Assembly: GCA_023381515.1 (NCBI GenBank)
Contig: JAMCQI010000036.1
Span: 6,234 to 70,233, forward strand
From: Chloroflexota bacterium
Lineage (GTDB): Bacteria > Chloroflexota > Anaerolineae > UBA4142
DNA: 64,000 bases
Reading direction: 5' to 3'
Under the pieces are notes generated by a model, which saw only the letters and a list, made by a program, of their open reading frames with translations, ran no database searches and was not told the origin of the DNA. The position numbers were made by a program, and so were the translations under genes. Below, piece by piece: positions 9,152 through 17,843 of the stretch (positions are counted from its first letter, which is position 1; the number at the start of each line of letters is the position of its first letter).

Positions 9152-9877
9152 ATGAACGATCCAAAGGTTCAAGAGATAGAGGACCTCGTCCTTGCATGTC
9201 ATATACCTGCCGATCAAAACGTCATCAGCGACGGGTTTGGTCACGTCACTATCCGCGCGTCTCATGACTCCAATCGATTGCTAATGTCTCGTTCACCGGC
9301 GGCCGGGATGGTCACTGCCGAAGACATTATGGAATTCGATTTGGATTGCAACCCTATAGATCAACGGGGTCGCAAGGTATTCGGCGAGCGCTTTATTCAC
9401 GGCGAGATCTACAAGGTACGCCCCGACGTTCAGGCGATCGTGCATAGTCATACCCTGTCGGTTATTCCTTTTGGAGTCACGAAGGTACCGCTCCGACCAG
9501 TTTTTCACATGAGTGGATTTCTCATGCGGCAAGCATCTCTCTTTGAAATTCGCGAGGCAGCTGGAGAGGCGACCAACATGCTAATCGAGAACACCGAACG
9601 TGGCGTCGCCCTCGCGCGGGCTTTGGGAAGTGCGCCAGTGATCCTCATGCGCGGCCACGGCATGGTCGTTGTCGGCAATTCGATCAAGCAAGCGGTCTTT
9701 CGTGCGATCTACACAGATGTCAATGCGCAAATTCAGAGCGAGGCGGCTCAGTTAGGAGAAATCACTTTTCTGAACGAGATAGAAGTAGCGAACACAGCCG
9801 TAGCGCAAGACGCGAATCTGGAGCGGCCTTGGGAGATTTGGAAGTACCGAGTGCTCTGCAGACAAGGCAAAGCGTAG
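9152..9877 (+). CDS. Class II aldolase/adducin family protein
   Basis: A zinc-dependent class II aldolase/adducin-type protein of about 241 residues, related to fuculose-phosphate aldolase and methylthioribulose dehydratase. Zinc-ligand motifs are seen as AIVHSHT near residue 100 and MRGHGMVV near 170. GFGHVTIRA near the N-terminus is the conserved phosphate/substrate loop region. ATG at 9152 was chosen because the open frame upstream overlaps the previous gene and does not look like family sequence. The gene lies 62 bases after the DUF6282 gene. Members cleave hydroxy-keto substrates or decarboxylate aromatic acids. Confidence 0.8.
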   Translation: MNDPKVQEIEDLVLACHIPADQNVISDGFGHVTIRASHDSNRLLMSRSPAAGMVTAEDIMEFDLDCNPIDQRGRKVFGERFIHGEIYKVRPDVQAIVHSHTLSVIPFGVTKVPLRPVFHMSGFLMRQASLFEIREAAGEATNMLIENTERGVALARALGSAPVILMRGHGMVVVGNSIKQAVFRAIYTDVNAQIQSEAAQLGEITFLNEIEVANTAVAQDANLERPWEIWKYRVLCRQGKA

Positions 9878-9950
9878 TCCGTCAAACGAAGGTGGCCTTT
9901 AGAGATCTGCTTCAAATATCAAGGAAGAAGTTCAAATATAGAGGCGTCCA

Positions 9951-11111
9951 ATGGACTTTACCTTAACGGAAGAACAACAGAGTATTCGAGAAGCGATTCG
10001 CAAGATCTGCAAAGATTTCGGAGATGTGTACTGGCGAGAGATCGATAAACAGCGAACCTATCCACAAGCCTTCGTGGACCGGCTGACGAAGGACGGCTGG
10101 CTAGCCGCATTGATTCCGGAAGAATACGGGGGGATGGGGCTCGGCATCACTGAGGCGAGCATCATCCTAGAAGAGTTGAATCGGAATGGCGCGAATGCGA
10201 CGGCCTGTCATGCGCAGATGTACACAATGGGGACTATCCTGCGGCACGGTAGCGCGGAACAAAAGCAATGCTACCTGCCGGGAATCGCTAAAGGGGAAAC
10301 GCGGCTGCAGGCCTTTGCCGTGACCGAACCGAACGCAGGTTCGGAGACGACGCGCATTGAGACGACGGCCATGAAGAAAGGCGACAAATACGTAATCAAC
10401 GGCGAGAAAGTCTTCATCTCCCGCGTGCGCCAGTCCGACCTGATGCTCCTCCTCGCCCGCACGACGCCGTACGCCGAATTGAGGGACAAGACGCGGGGGC
10501 TTTCGACGTTTATCGTTGATTTGCGCCACGTCGAAGGCAAGCTGGATGTGAAACCGCTCGACGTGATGATTAATCACCACACGAACGCGGTCTTTTTCGA
10601 GGACGTCGAAATACCGGCCGAGAATCTGATTGGCGAGGAAGGGATGGGATTCCGCTACATCCTCGACGGCATGAATGCCGAGCGCATCCTAGTCGCGGCG
10701 GAGGCAATTGGCGATGGCTATTGGTTCGTGGAACGCGCGGGCAAATACGCGAACGAACGCGTCATCTTCGGCCGGCCAATTGGTGCGAACCAAGGCATCC
10801 AATTCCCGGTCGCCGCCGCGTACGCGAAAATCAAAGCCGCCGACCTAATGCGGTATCAAGCAGCATGGAAATTCGACAACAAGCAGCGTTGCGGCGAAGA
10901 GGCGAATATTGCGAAGTTGCTGGCTTCCGAAGCCGCGTGGGAAGCCGCGAACGCGTGTCTCAACACCCACGGCGGCTACGGCTTTGCCGCCGAGTACGAT
11001 GTCGAGCGCAAGTTCCGGGAAACGCGACTGTTAACGGTTGCGCCCGTGAGCAACAATTTGATTCTAGCGTTTCTGGGTCAGAACGTACTGGGCATGCCGA
11101 AATCGTACTAA
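9951..11111 (+). CDS. Acyl-CoA dehydrogenase family protein
   Basis: A complete 386-residue FAD acyl-CoA dehydrogenase forming a 2,3-enoyl-CoA and passing electrons to ETF. The N-terminal helical domain begins DFTLTEEQQSIREAIRK. Signature one, AFAVTEPNAGSETTR, is near residue 120 and signature two, GGYGFAAEYDVERKFRETR, near 340. It lies immediately upstream of the CitE, MaoC and CaiB genes, so it may desaturate a branched dicarboxyl-CoA such as a methylsuccinyl-type thioester. That substrate is an inference from context only. Confidence 0.88.
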   Translation: MDFTLTEEQQSIREAIRKICKDFGDVYWREIDKQRTYPQAFVDRLTKDGWLAALIPEEYGGMGLGITEASIILEELNRNGANATACHAQMYTMGTILRHGSAEQKQCYLPGIAKGETRLQAFAVTEPNAGSETTRIETTAMKKGDKYVINGEKVFISRVRQSDLMLLLARTTPYAELRDKTRGLSTFIVDLRHVEGKLDVKPLDVMINHHTNAVFFEDVEIPAENLIGEEGMGFRYILDGMNAERILVAAEAIGDGYWFVERAGKYANERVIFGRPIGANQGIQFPVAAAYAKIKAADLMRYQAAWKFDNKQRCGEEANIAKLLASEAAWEAANACLNTHGGYGFAAEYDVERKFRETRLLTVAPVSNNLILAFLGQNVLGMPKSY

Positions 11112-11133
11112 ACCGATTCACAGGAGCATTTCT

Positions 11134-12018
11134 TTGAAACTCTTACGTTCATGGATGTTCGTTCCTGGCAACAGCCAGAAGATGATTGACAAAGCACTCG
11201 GACTGGACGCCTCCGCGATCATGCTCGACATCGAGGATGGCGTCGCGCCGGCAGAAAAAGACACGGCCCGACGGCAAATCGCTGCGTCGCTAGACAGGGT
11301 GTGCGGGGAACGAAGTAGGACTCCTGTGCGCTATGTTCGTGTCAATGCCATCGGGCACGAGCGCATGCGCGCGGATTGCGAGCACATCATTCGTCCCGGT
11401 GTGGAAGGGCTGGTGCTGCCGAAAGTCGAGACCCCCGACCAAGTCAAGATGGTCGCCGACATGTTGGACCGACGCGAGCCTGAGTTAGGGATTCCAAAAG
11501 GCAGCATCAACCTGCTCATCGCCATCGAAAGTCCGATCGGATTGATGAACGCGTTTGCAATTGCCACTTCATCGCCGCGTGCCATCGGCTTGATGTTCGG
11601 CGCGGAAGACTTTGGTAAATCGTTGGGGCTGCCCGTCCATCGTGTGGCTGAAGCTGCCGAGTTGCTCTATGCGCGCTCCGCGCTCGTCATCGCCGGTGCG
11701 GCGGCGGAAGTCCAGATTATTGATGGCGTTTGGCCCAACTTTAGGGACCTCGAAGGATTGGAACGCTATGCAGTTCAGTCTCGCCGTCTCGGTTTCACCG
11801 GCATGTCGCTCTTTCACCCTGGACAAATTGCCACGATCAACCGAGTGTTTTCGCCGTCGTCGGAAGAAGTGGATTATGCGCGCCAGGTGATTCAGGCTTT
11901 CGAAGAGGCGCAAGCGCGCGGCGATGGAGCGGTGGCGTTTGGTGGGCAGTTGCTCGATCTGCCCATCATCGAACGCGCGCGAAGAACGGTGGAATTGGCA
12001 AGTTCGGTGGCCGGGTAG
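11134..12018 (+). CDS. HpcH/HpaI-CitE family CoA-ester lyase
   Basis: A 294-residue CitE-like lyase that splits a 3-hydroxyacyl-CoA such as malyl- or citramalyl-CoA into acetyl-CoA and a keto acid. The N-terminus SWMFVPGNSQKMIDKA, the acidic MLDIEDGVAP near residue 30, the AIESPIGL glutamate near 130 and the FGAEDFG magnesium site near 155 are all canonical. The start is TTG at 11134, with CAGGAG upstream. Downstream MaoC and CaiB genes recreate the gene set of the itaconate degradation operon (CoA-transferase, hydratase, citramalyl-CoA lyase). It is a good candidate citramalyl/malyl-CoA lyase. Confidence 0.87.
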   Translation: MKLLRSWMFVPGNSQKMIDKALGLDASAIMLDIEDGVAPAEKDTARRQIAASLDRVCGERSRTPVRYVRVNAIGHERMRADCEHIIRPGVEGLVLPKVETPDQVKMVADMLDRREPELGIPKGSINLLIAIESPIGLMNAFAIATSSPRAIGLMFGAEDFGKSLGLPVHRVAEAAELLYARSALVIAGAAAEVQIIDGVWPNFRDLEGLERYAVQSRRLGFTGMSLFHPGQIATINRVFSPSSEEVDYARQVIQAFEEAQARGDGAVAFGGQLLDLPIIERARRTVELASSVAG

Positions 12019-12067
12019 GGGTTGGGCGATTATTGATTCGTGGCTTCTTTTCAAAGGAGAAATCGAA

Positions 12068-12568
12068 ATGGGAGTTGTACCAGGATGGGAGGGGCGGTTC
12101 TTTGAAGATTTCAATGTCGGCGATATCTACCGATGTCGCCTCGGCCGGACGGTGACCGAAGTCGACAACATTTGGTTCACGCTGCTCACGAACAACACGA
12201 ATCAGATCCATTTCAACACCGAGTATGGCAAGCGCACCGAATTCGGCAAGTGCTTGATCAACAGCGCGCTGACCTTGGCGATTGTGGCCGGAATGGGCGT
12301 GGCAGACACCAGCGAGAATGGTTTTGCGCTCGGCTGGGATGAAATCAAACTGCCGAACCCGCTCTTTGCCGGCGATACTCTGTACTCTGAGTCCCAGGTA
12401 ATGGACAAGCGCGAGAGCAAGTCCAAGCCGCAGTGGGGGATCATCAAGGTTCGGACACGCGGGATTCAGCAAGAAGGTAAGGTCGTGATTGACTATACGC
12501 GCAGCATCATGATTTATAAGAAGGCGTCTGCCCCCAAACGCGACCTCTTCCCGGAAGTTAAAGAGTGA
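12068..12568 (+). CDS. MaoC family dehydratase (itaconyl/mesaconyl-CoA hydratase-like)
   Basis: A hotdog-fold MaoC hydratase of 166 residues. The active-site helix reads NTNQIHFNTEY, where the usual catalytic Asp of D-x-N-P-I-H is Asn and the His is kept, followed by TEFGKCLINSALTLA. ATG at 12068 has AAAGGAGAAATC upstream; a longer frame from 11924 overlaps the CitE gene and is rejected. Its stop overlaps the next start as GTGA, implying coupling to the CaiB gene. Likely hydrates an unsaturated dicarboxyl-CoA to feed the CitE-like lyase. The Asp-to-Asn change is worth testing against hydratase subfamilies. Confidence 0.84.
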   Translation: MGVVPGWEGRFFEDFNVGDIYRCRLGRTVTEVDNIWFTLLTNNTNQIHFNTEYGKRTEFGKCLINSALTLAIVAGMGVADTSENGFALGWDEIKLPNPLFAGDTLYSESQVMDKRESKSKPQWGIIKVRTRGIQQEGKVVIDYTRSIMIYKKASAPKRDLFPEVKE

Positions 12569-13752
12569 AAGCGCCGCTCGCGCTCGACGGCATTCGCGTG
12601 CTTGCGCTGGAAGCCTCCGTCTCCGCGCCGTTTTGCACGCGTATTCTCGGCGACATGGGCGCGGAGATTATCAAGATCGAAAGGCCGGGCGCGGGCGACA
12701 TCATCCGCGGCTGGGACTCGGCGGTCAAAGGTCTTTCGTCTGGTTACGTATGGCTCACCGGTAACAAGAAAAGCGTGACAGTCGACCTGAAACAAGACGG
12801 GGGGCGCGAGATCATTCATCGGCTGGCCGCGCGTTCCGATGTCCTCGTGGAGAACTTTGCACCGGGCGTGGCCGACCGGCTGGGCGTGGGATCGGACGCG
12901 ATGCGTAATCTGAACCCTCGGCTGATCTATTGCTCCATCTCTGGCTATGGGCAGGACGGGCCGTATCGCGACGTCAAGGCGTATGACCTGCTCATTCAAG
13001 GCGAAGCGGGCATCATCGCCAGTACGGGCTACCCTGACAAGCCCGCGAAAGTGAGCATCCCCATCTCCGATCTGGCGGCGTCGTCGTATGCCGCACTTGG
13101 CATCGTACTCGCACTGTATCAACGTGAAAAAACAGGATGCGGCCAAGTGATAGACATCGCCATGCTTGAGTCCGTTGTCTCGTGGCTTGGCTATTTCCCG
13201 CAGCACTATTGGCATCGCGGCGAAGAGCCTGAGCGTGTGGGCATGCGGCATCACTATGTCACGCCCTATGGACCTTATCTGGCACAGGATGGGGTGTATG
13301 TTAATATGGCGGTCGCAACGCCGCAAGACTGGCAGGTGTTCTGCCGCAGCGTGGTCGAGAAGCCGGAATGGCTAGAGGACCCGCGCTTTGCGACAAACGA
13401 AGACCGGCGTAGGAATCGTGGGATTCTCGAGGAACTCGTCGAAAAGAGATTTCTCGAAAAGCCGCACGATGAATGGCTGAGGCGGCTCAAAGCCGCCGAA
13501 TTGCCTCACGGTGAGGTAAGGGGTATCGGTCAAGTTCTCGCGCATCCTCAACTTCTAGCGCGGAGAATGTTCCTCGAGACTGAATCGCCAGTCGGAACTG
13601 TACCGACCATGGCAAGTCCACTTCATCTCTCGGACAGCCCGGCACGCAATGAGCGCATCCCGGCGCTGGGCGAAGACACGGAGCCGGTTTTACGAGATCT
13701 TGGTTACCCGGGCGCGCAGATCGCGACCTTCAGACGTGATGGAGTAATCTGA
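12565..13752 (+). CDS. CaiB/BaiF (family III) CoA-transferase
   Basis: A 395-residue family III CoA-transferase, which transfers CoA between acids through an aspartyl-CoA intermediate. The N-terminus LDGIRVLALEASVSAPFCTR and DMGAEIIKIERPG are family hallmarks, and AYDLLIQGEAG near residue 138 contains the expected catalytic Asp. The start is GTG at 12565, overlapping the MaoC stop by four bases. With CitE and MaoC it forms an activation, hydration and cleavage set. It could act on itaconate, mesaconate, succinate or a related acid. Confidence 0.87.
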   Translation: MKAPLALDGIRVLALEASVSAPFCTRILGDMGAEIIKIERPGAGDIIRGWDSAVKGLSSGYVWLTGNKKSVTVDLKQDGGREIIHRLAARSDVLVENFAPGVADRLGVGSDAMRNLNPRLIYCSISGYGQDGPYRDVKAYDLLIQGEAGIIASTGYPDKPAKVSIPISDLAASSYAALGIVLALYQREKTGCGQVIDIAMLESVVSWLGYFPQHYWHRGEEPERVGMRHHYVTPYGPYLAQDGVYVNMAVATPQDWQVFCRSVVEKPEWLEDPRFATNEDRRRNRGILEELVEKRFLEKPHDEWLRRLKAAELPHGEVRGIGQVLAHPQLLARRMFLETESPVGTVPTMASPLHLSDSPARNERIPALGEDTEPVLRDLGYPGAQIATFRRDGVI

Positions 13753-13991
13753 CCAGCCCTCGCAGGGGGCCGGGAATAGAAAGACGCCAAATATCTTGAG
13801 AAGATTATGTGATCGGTGAATCAAGAGCGAAATTCGCTGGTCTCGACGCTGACATGCGTGGGCAGACCGGCGATTTTGTTCCGGATGAGGCGTTTCCGAC
13901 CACGGGCGGGTGCCTGTAATCACGTTCATCGCATGCGCTTCCGTACGGATAATCGCTCGCGCTTGATTCTAATACTTGCAGGAGAGTCACA

Positions 13992-15356
13992 ATGCATTAT
14001 GTGATCATCGGCAACAGCGCGACCGGAATCGGAGCGGCGGAATCCATCCGCGCCACGGACTCAGACGCACAAATCACGATTATCGGCGACGAAGTGCAAC
14101 ACGTCTATTCGCGTCCGCTCATCTCGCACTACATAGCGGGCGAGGTAGCGGCCGGCGAGATGGGCTACCGCCCCTCCGATTTCTACACGCGACTGGAGAT
14201 CGACACGCGCCTGGGAGTCCGTGCCGACGCTATCGATGTGAACGCGCACGCGGTGACGCTCGCCGATGGCCAGTCGTTGCCTTACGACAAGCTGTTGATC
14301 GCGACCGGCTCAATCCAAAAGTTCCCACCGATCCAAGGGCGGGAGCATACGGGCGTTTTCGATTTCTGGACTAAAGCGCACGCCGACGCCATTCGCGACC
14401 GTATAAGCGGTTGGGATGTGCAATCACCCCGCAGTGGGGTAGTCATCGGTGGGGGACTGGTCGGCATCCAGGCTGCTTCGGGTCTACGCGGCGCGGGATT
14501 GGAGGTTGTACTGGTCGAGCTGTTGCCGTCCATTCTCAGCCGCATTCTCGATGCACCTGCCGCAAGCTATGCGCAGAAAATCTTTGAACAACACGGCGTG
14601 CGCGTGTTGACCGGACGCTCGGTGAAAGAAATTGTCGGAACGGGCCAAGATGGTGTGACCGGCGTCGTTCTCGACAACGGCGAGCGGGTAGAGTGCGGTC
14701 TCGTCGTCAAGGCGACCGGCGTTGTGCCCAATCTCGCGCTCGTCAAGGGCACGCCGATTTCGACGAACAGGGGCATCGTCGTCAATGAATATTTCCAGAC
14801 GAACATCCCAGATGTTTGCGCCGCGGGCGACGTGGCCGAAACCTACGATATCACCCGAGGCAAGATATTTGTGAACGCAAACTGGCCCAATGCTCACGCG
14901 CAAGGGCGCATCGCCGGTTTGAATATGGCGGGTCGCGCAACCAGGTACAACGGTTCGATTGGCATGACCTCGATGCCGCTGTTCGGCGTCCCGATTGTGT
15001 CGCTCGGCATTGTCGAGCCGGAGAAAGGCGATGATGTTCGCGTGCGCGAGACGCCGTGCATCTACCAGAAACTCGTGTTGCGCGGCGACCATTTGATCGG
15101 CGCCGTAATGGTGGGCGACACAACTTCGGTGGGCCTGATCAACCATTGGGTGCAAACGCAAAAACCAGCCAAACTGATCAAGGACGTACTGCTCGACGGC
15201 AAGGCACAGTTCTATTTTGCGCGCCGCGAACAGGTCCGGAAGGAGATGGAAGGCGTCGGGCTGCCCTGGCGCAAGTCGCTCAGTTCGACGGAACGCTATG
15301 AAAAGCATTTTGACGACGTCAAATGGGAGGAGCGCGAACGCGACGAACGTCAGTGA
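13992..15356 (+). CDS. NAD(P)/FAD-dependent oxidoreductase (AorC-like)
   Basis: A 454-residue two-dinucleotide-binding flavoprotein of the pyridine nucleotide-disulfide reductase fold. The FAD loop near the N-terminus is IIGNSATGIGAAE, the NAD(P) loop near residue 155 is VVIGGGLVGIQAAS, and VCAAGDVAE near 278 is the second FAD contact. No redox-active CxxxxC is seen, so it is not a disulfide reductase. CAGGAG precedes ATG. It lies 14 bases before the aldehyde oxidoreductase start, and the set recalls the NAD-reducing subunit of Aromatoleum-type AOR complexes. The intergenic 13753-13991 holds nothing recognisable. Confidence 0.85.
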   Translation: MHYVIIGNSATGIGAAESIRATDSDAQITIIGDEVQHVYSRPLISHYIAGEVAAGEMGYRPSDFYTRLEIDTRLGVRADAIDVNAHAVTLADGQSLPYDKLLIATGSIQKFPPIQGREHTGVFDFWTKAHADAIRDRISGWDVQSPRSGVVIGGGLVGIQAASGLRGAGLEVVLVELLPSILSRILDAPAASYAQKIFEQHGVRVLTGRSVKEIVGTGQDGVTGVVLDNGERVECGLVVKATGVVPNLALVKGTPISTNRGIVVNEYFQTNIPDVCAAGDVAETYDITRGKIFVNANWPNAHAQGRIAGLNMAGRATRYNGSIGMTSMPLFGVPIVSLGIVEPEKGDDVRVRETPCIYQKLVLRGDHLIGAVMVGDTTSVGLINHWVQTQKPAKLIKDVLLDGKAQFYFARREQVRKEMEGVGLPWRKSLSSTERYEKHFDDVKWEERERDERQ

Positions 15357-15370
15357 GGAGGAAAATCAAG

Positions 15371-17236
15371 ATGAAACATCCGGGCATCAACCGCGCTCGT
15401 CCGATTGCGACCCTCGCGTGTGTGGATTTGACTACACGGCACGTCGAAATTAGCCAAGCGCCGCTGGAACTGGTAAAAAAGTTCCTCGGTGGGCGCGGGC
15501 TGAATATGTATTATCTCTACCAGAATCTCAAGCCGGGCACGGATGCACTTGCGCCGGACAGTCCACTCATTATCGGGACGGGCCTTCTGACCGGCACCGG
15601 CGCGCCGAATTCGGGAAGGCACAGCGTGACGTGTAAGTCGCCGGAATCGGGCATCCTCGGCGATTCGAACATCGGCGGTTTTTTCGGATCCGAGATGCGG
15701 TACGCGGGGATCGATCGCTTGCTCATCACCGGCAAAGCGGACAAGCCCGTCTATCTCTACATCGAAGAGGGTCGCATCGAAATCCGCGAGGCTGACAAAT
15801 ATTGGGGCGCGAATTGCACCGAAGCAGCCTTGCGCCTCAAGAACGATCTCGGCGCGGATGCTGAGGTGGAGTTGATCGGACCCGCGGGTGAGAACCAAGT
15901 GCGCTTTGCCTGCACCCGCTATGGGCTCAAGAACGCCGCCGGGCGCTGTGGGACGGGTGCCGTATGGGGATCGAAGAAGTTGAAAGCGATCGTCGCCCGC
16001 GGTAATTCTGGTGTGCCGATCGCTCACCCGCACGAGTTCCTTACCAAGTCGGTGGAGCTGCGGCAGAATTTGCAGTCCTCGAAGATGATCCAGGTGCTCG
16101 GCCGCGTCGGCACGCCGTTCTTGTACGACGTCAGCAACTATCTCGGTGCCATACGCACGCATAATAGCCAGACGACGACCTTTTATGATTCGCTCAATGC
16201 CGAAGAAATGCATCAATATGTGGACAAGATGCTTGCCTGTGCCAGCTGTGTCGTCCACTGCCGCCATCGGAACCGCCTCGGCAGCGAGGGACCGGAATAT
16301 ACGACGGAGGGATTGATTGGTGCCAACCTCGGTATCGCAAACCCACGCCAAGTCGTAGAACTCCAGAAGATCCTAGATGAGCTAGGGCTGGACATTTCCT
16401 CCACAGGTACCTATCTGGCTTGGGCTATCGAGTTGTATGAACGCGGTTTGCTCACGAAAGAGCGGACGGGCGGGAAGGAATTAAGGTTCGGCGACTATGA
16501 GACTATCAAGCAGTTGATTTTCGATATTGCCGCGCGACGCGGTCTCGGCAATTGGCTCGCTGAAGGGAGCCGGCTGACGAAGCAGTTCCCCGGCTCCGCG
16601 GATTTCCTCATCGCGATCAAGGGCTTGCCGCAATCTGACCCGCACGACGTACGGTACCTTAAAGGCTTTGCGCTCGGCATCGCGACCTCCTCCCGTGGCG
16701 CCGACCATCTGCGCAGCCGCCCGACGCTCGAGATTTTGGATTTGCCAGCGAAAGTGACAGAACAGATCTATGGGCAGCCCGTTGATCCGAACCCCACCTC
16801 GTATCGGAGCAAGGCCGTCCTCGTCACCTTTAGCGAAACCATTTTCGCGGTGGTGGACTCTATCGGAATCTGCAAGTTCGTCTGCCATGGCTTTAACTCC
16901 CCGCGCAATCTGAACTATGACCATTTCCGCGAGCTGATCTACCTCGCGACCGGCCTGGAATTTACGAAAGAAGAACTGGTCGGCGTCGGACGGCGAGTGG
17001 TAGACCTGGAACGCATCATCAACATGCGCGAGGGTATGACGCGCGCTAGTGACACGCTCCCCGCGCGCTATTTTGACGAGAAGATGGATGGACGCAAGAC
17101 GGCGGGGCACCAGATCGATCGTGCCCAATTCGCGCAAATGCTTGACGAATTCTACGCGTTGCATGGCTGGGATGAGGAAGGCAGGCCTTCTCGTGAACGG
17201 ATTGCAGAGTTCGAGGCACTGAGCCAAGTGCAATGA
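15371..17236 (+). CDS. Tungsten aldehyde ferredoxin oxidoreductase (AOR family)
   Basis: A 621-residue AOR family enzyme that oxidises aldehydes to acids (or reduces acids) at a tungsten-bispterin centre. The iron-sulfur ligands appear as CASCVVHC near residue 285, with the fourth Cys in the DSIGICKF motif near 496, which also contacts pterin. TSSRGADHLRS near 437 is the second pterin loop. The N-terminal FLGGRGLNMYYLY is typical. ATG at 15371 with GAGGAGG upstream was chosen over an ATG at 15323 inside the previous gene. Flanked by an FAD subunit and a four-cluster ferredoxin, it probably forms an NAD(P)-linked complex. Confidence 0.9.
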   Translation: MKHPGINRARPIATLACVDLTTRHVEISQAPLELVKKFLGGRGLNMYYLYQNLKPGTDALAPDSPLIIGTGLLTGTGAPNSGRHSVTCKSPESGILGDSNIGGFFGSEMRYAGIDRLLITGKADKPVYLYIEEGRIEIREADKYWGANCTEAALRLKNDLGADAEVELIGPAGENQVRFACTRYGLKNAAGRCGTGAVWGSKKLKAIVARGNSGVPIAHPHEFLTKSVELRQNLQSSKMIQVLGRVGTPFLYDVSNYLGAIRTHNSQTTTFYDSLNAEEMHQYVDKMLACASCVVHCRHRNRLGSEGPEYTTEGLIGANLGIANPRQVVELQKILDELGLDISSTGTYLAWAIELYERGLLTKERTGGKELRFGDYETIKQLIFDIAARRGLGNWLAEGSRLTKQFPGSADFLIAIKGLPQSDPHDVRYLKGFALGIATSSRGADHLRSRPTLEILDLPAKVTEQIYGQPVDPNPTSYRSKAVLVTFSETIFAVVDSIGICKFVCHGFNSPRNLNYDHFRELIYLATGLEFTKEELVGVGRRVVDLERIINMREGMTRASDTLPARYFDEKMDGRKTAGHQIDRAQFAQMLDEFYALHGWDEEGRPSRERIAEFEALSQVQ

Positions 17237-17319
17237 GCGAATGACCCAAGGGACAAAGCCCGAATGGGTAAACCCTGGCACTCCCCTCGCACGCCGCTGA
17301 ACTGCGCGGGGTGAAGTTC

Positions 17320-17351
17320 GCCCCCTTTGGGGGCACCGCCCCGCTCGGGGC
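17320..17351 (+). other. Two adjacent GC-rich hairpins before the ferredoxin gene
   Basis: GCCCCC-TTT-GGGGGC at 17320-17334 is followed at once by GCCCCG-CT-CGGGGC at 17338-17351. Both are perfect 6-bp stems between the AOR stop and the ferredoxin start. No T-run follows, so simple intrinsic termination is unlikely. They may set relative expression within the operon or stabilise processed mRNA. The rest of 17237-17403 shows no gene. Confidence 0.5.
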
Positions 17352-17403
17352 AGGTGTGCGTACCCGCAAGGGCAAGTGTTGTCTCATTCTGAAATGGAGA
17401 CTT

Positions 17404-17823
17404 GTGAAACAAATATACGCAAATCCAGATCTCTGTACCGGCTGCAAACTATGCTCGCTGGCTTGCGCGACGGCGAAACTGGGCGTTGCCAATCCGCGCA
17501 AAGGCGCGATCATCGTGCGCCAGAACCTGTACGAAGGGTATGAGTTTCAATCGCTGTGCCGACATTGCGACCCCGCCCCGTGCATGGACGCGTGCATGAC
17601 CGGCTGCATGGAACGGGATCCCAACGGCATCGTGCGGCTCGATTCAGCGCGGTGCGTGGGCTGCTGGATGTGCGTGATGGTGTGCCCCTTCGACGCGATC
17701 CAACGTGATGTGGAAATTCAAGTGGCCCGCAAGTGCGATCTGTGCCCGCACCGGGATGTTCCCGCTTGTGTCACGGTGTGTCCGACCGAAGCGTTGATGC
17801 TGGCGGAACGACAAGCAGCGTGA
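17404..17823 (+). CDS. 4Fe-4S dicluster-type ferredoxin, electron-transfer subunit of AOR
   Basis: A 139-residue polyferredoxin with four cysteine groups: CTGCKLCSLAC near residue 11, CRHCDPAPCMDAC near 47, CVGCWMCVMVCP near 75 and CDLCPHRDVPACVTVCP near 101. This supports up to four [4Fe-4S] clusters, as in HycB/AorA-like electron-transfer subunits. GTG at 17404 was taken as the start because homology begins at once after it; a longer frame from 17311 would translate through the hairpins. It probably carries electrons between the AOR and the FAD subunit or an external acceptor. Confidence 0.85.
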   Translation: MKQIYANPDLCTGCKLCSLACATAKLGVANPRKGAIIVRQNLYEGYEFQSLCRHCDPAPCMDACMTGCMERDPNGIVRLDSARCVGCWMCVMVCPFDAIQRDVEIQVARKCDLCPHRDVPACVTVCPTEALMLAERQAA

Positions 17824-17843
17824 CAGGTGACAAGGAAAAAGGA

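Noticed and set aside
13816..14004. Short frame in the gap before the FAD oxidoreductase
   Set aside because: No ribosome site and no similarity; runs into the start of the next gene.
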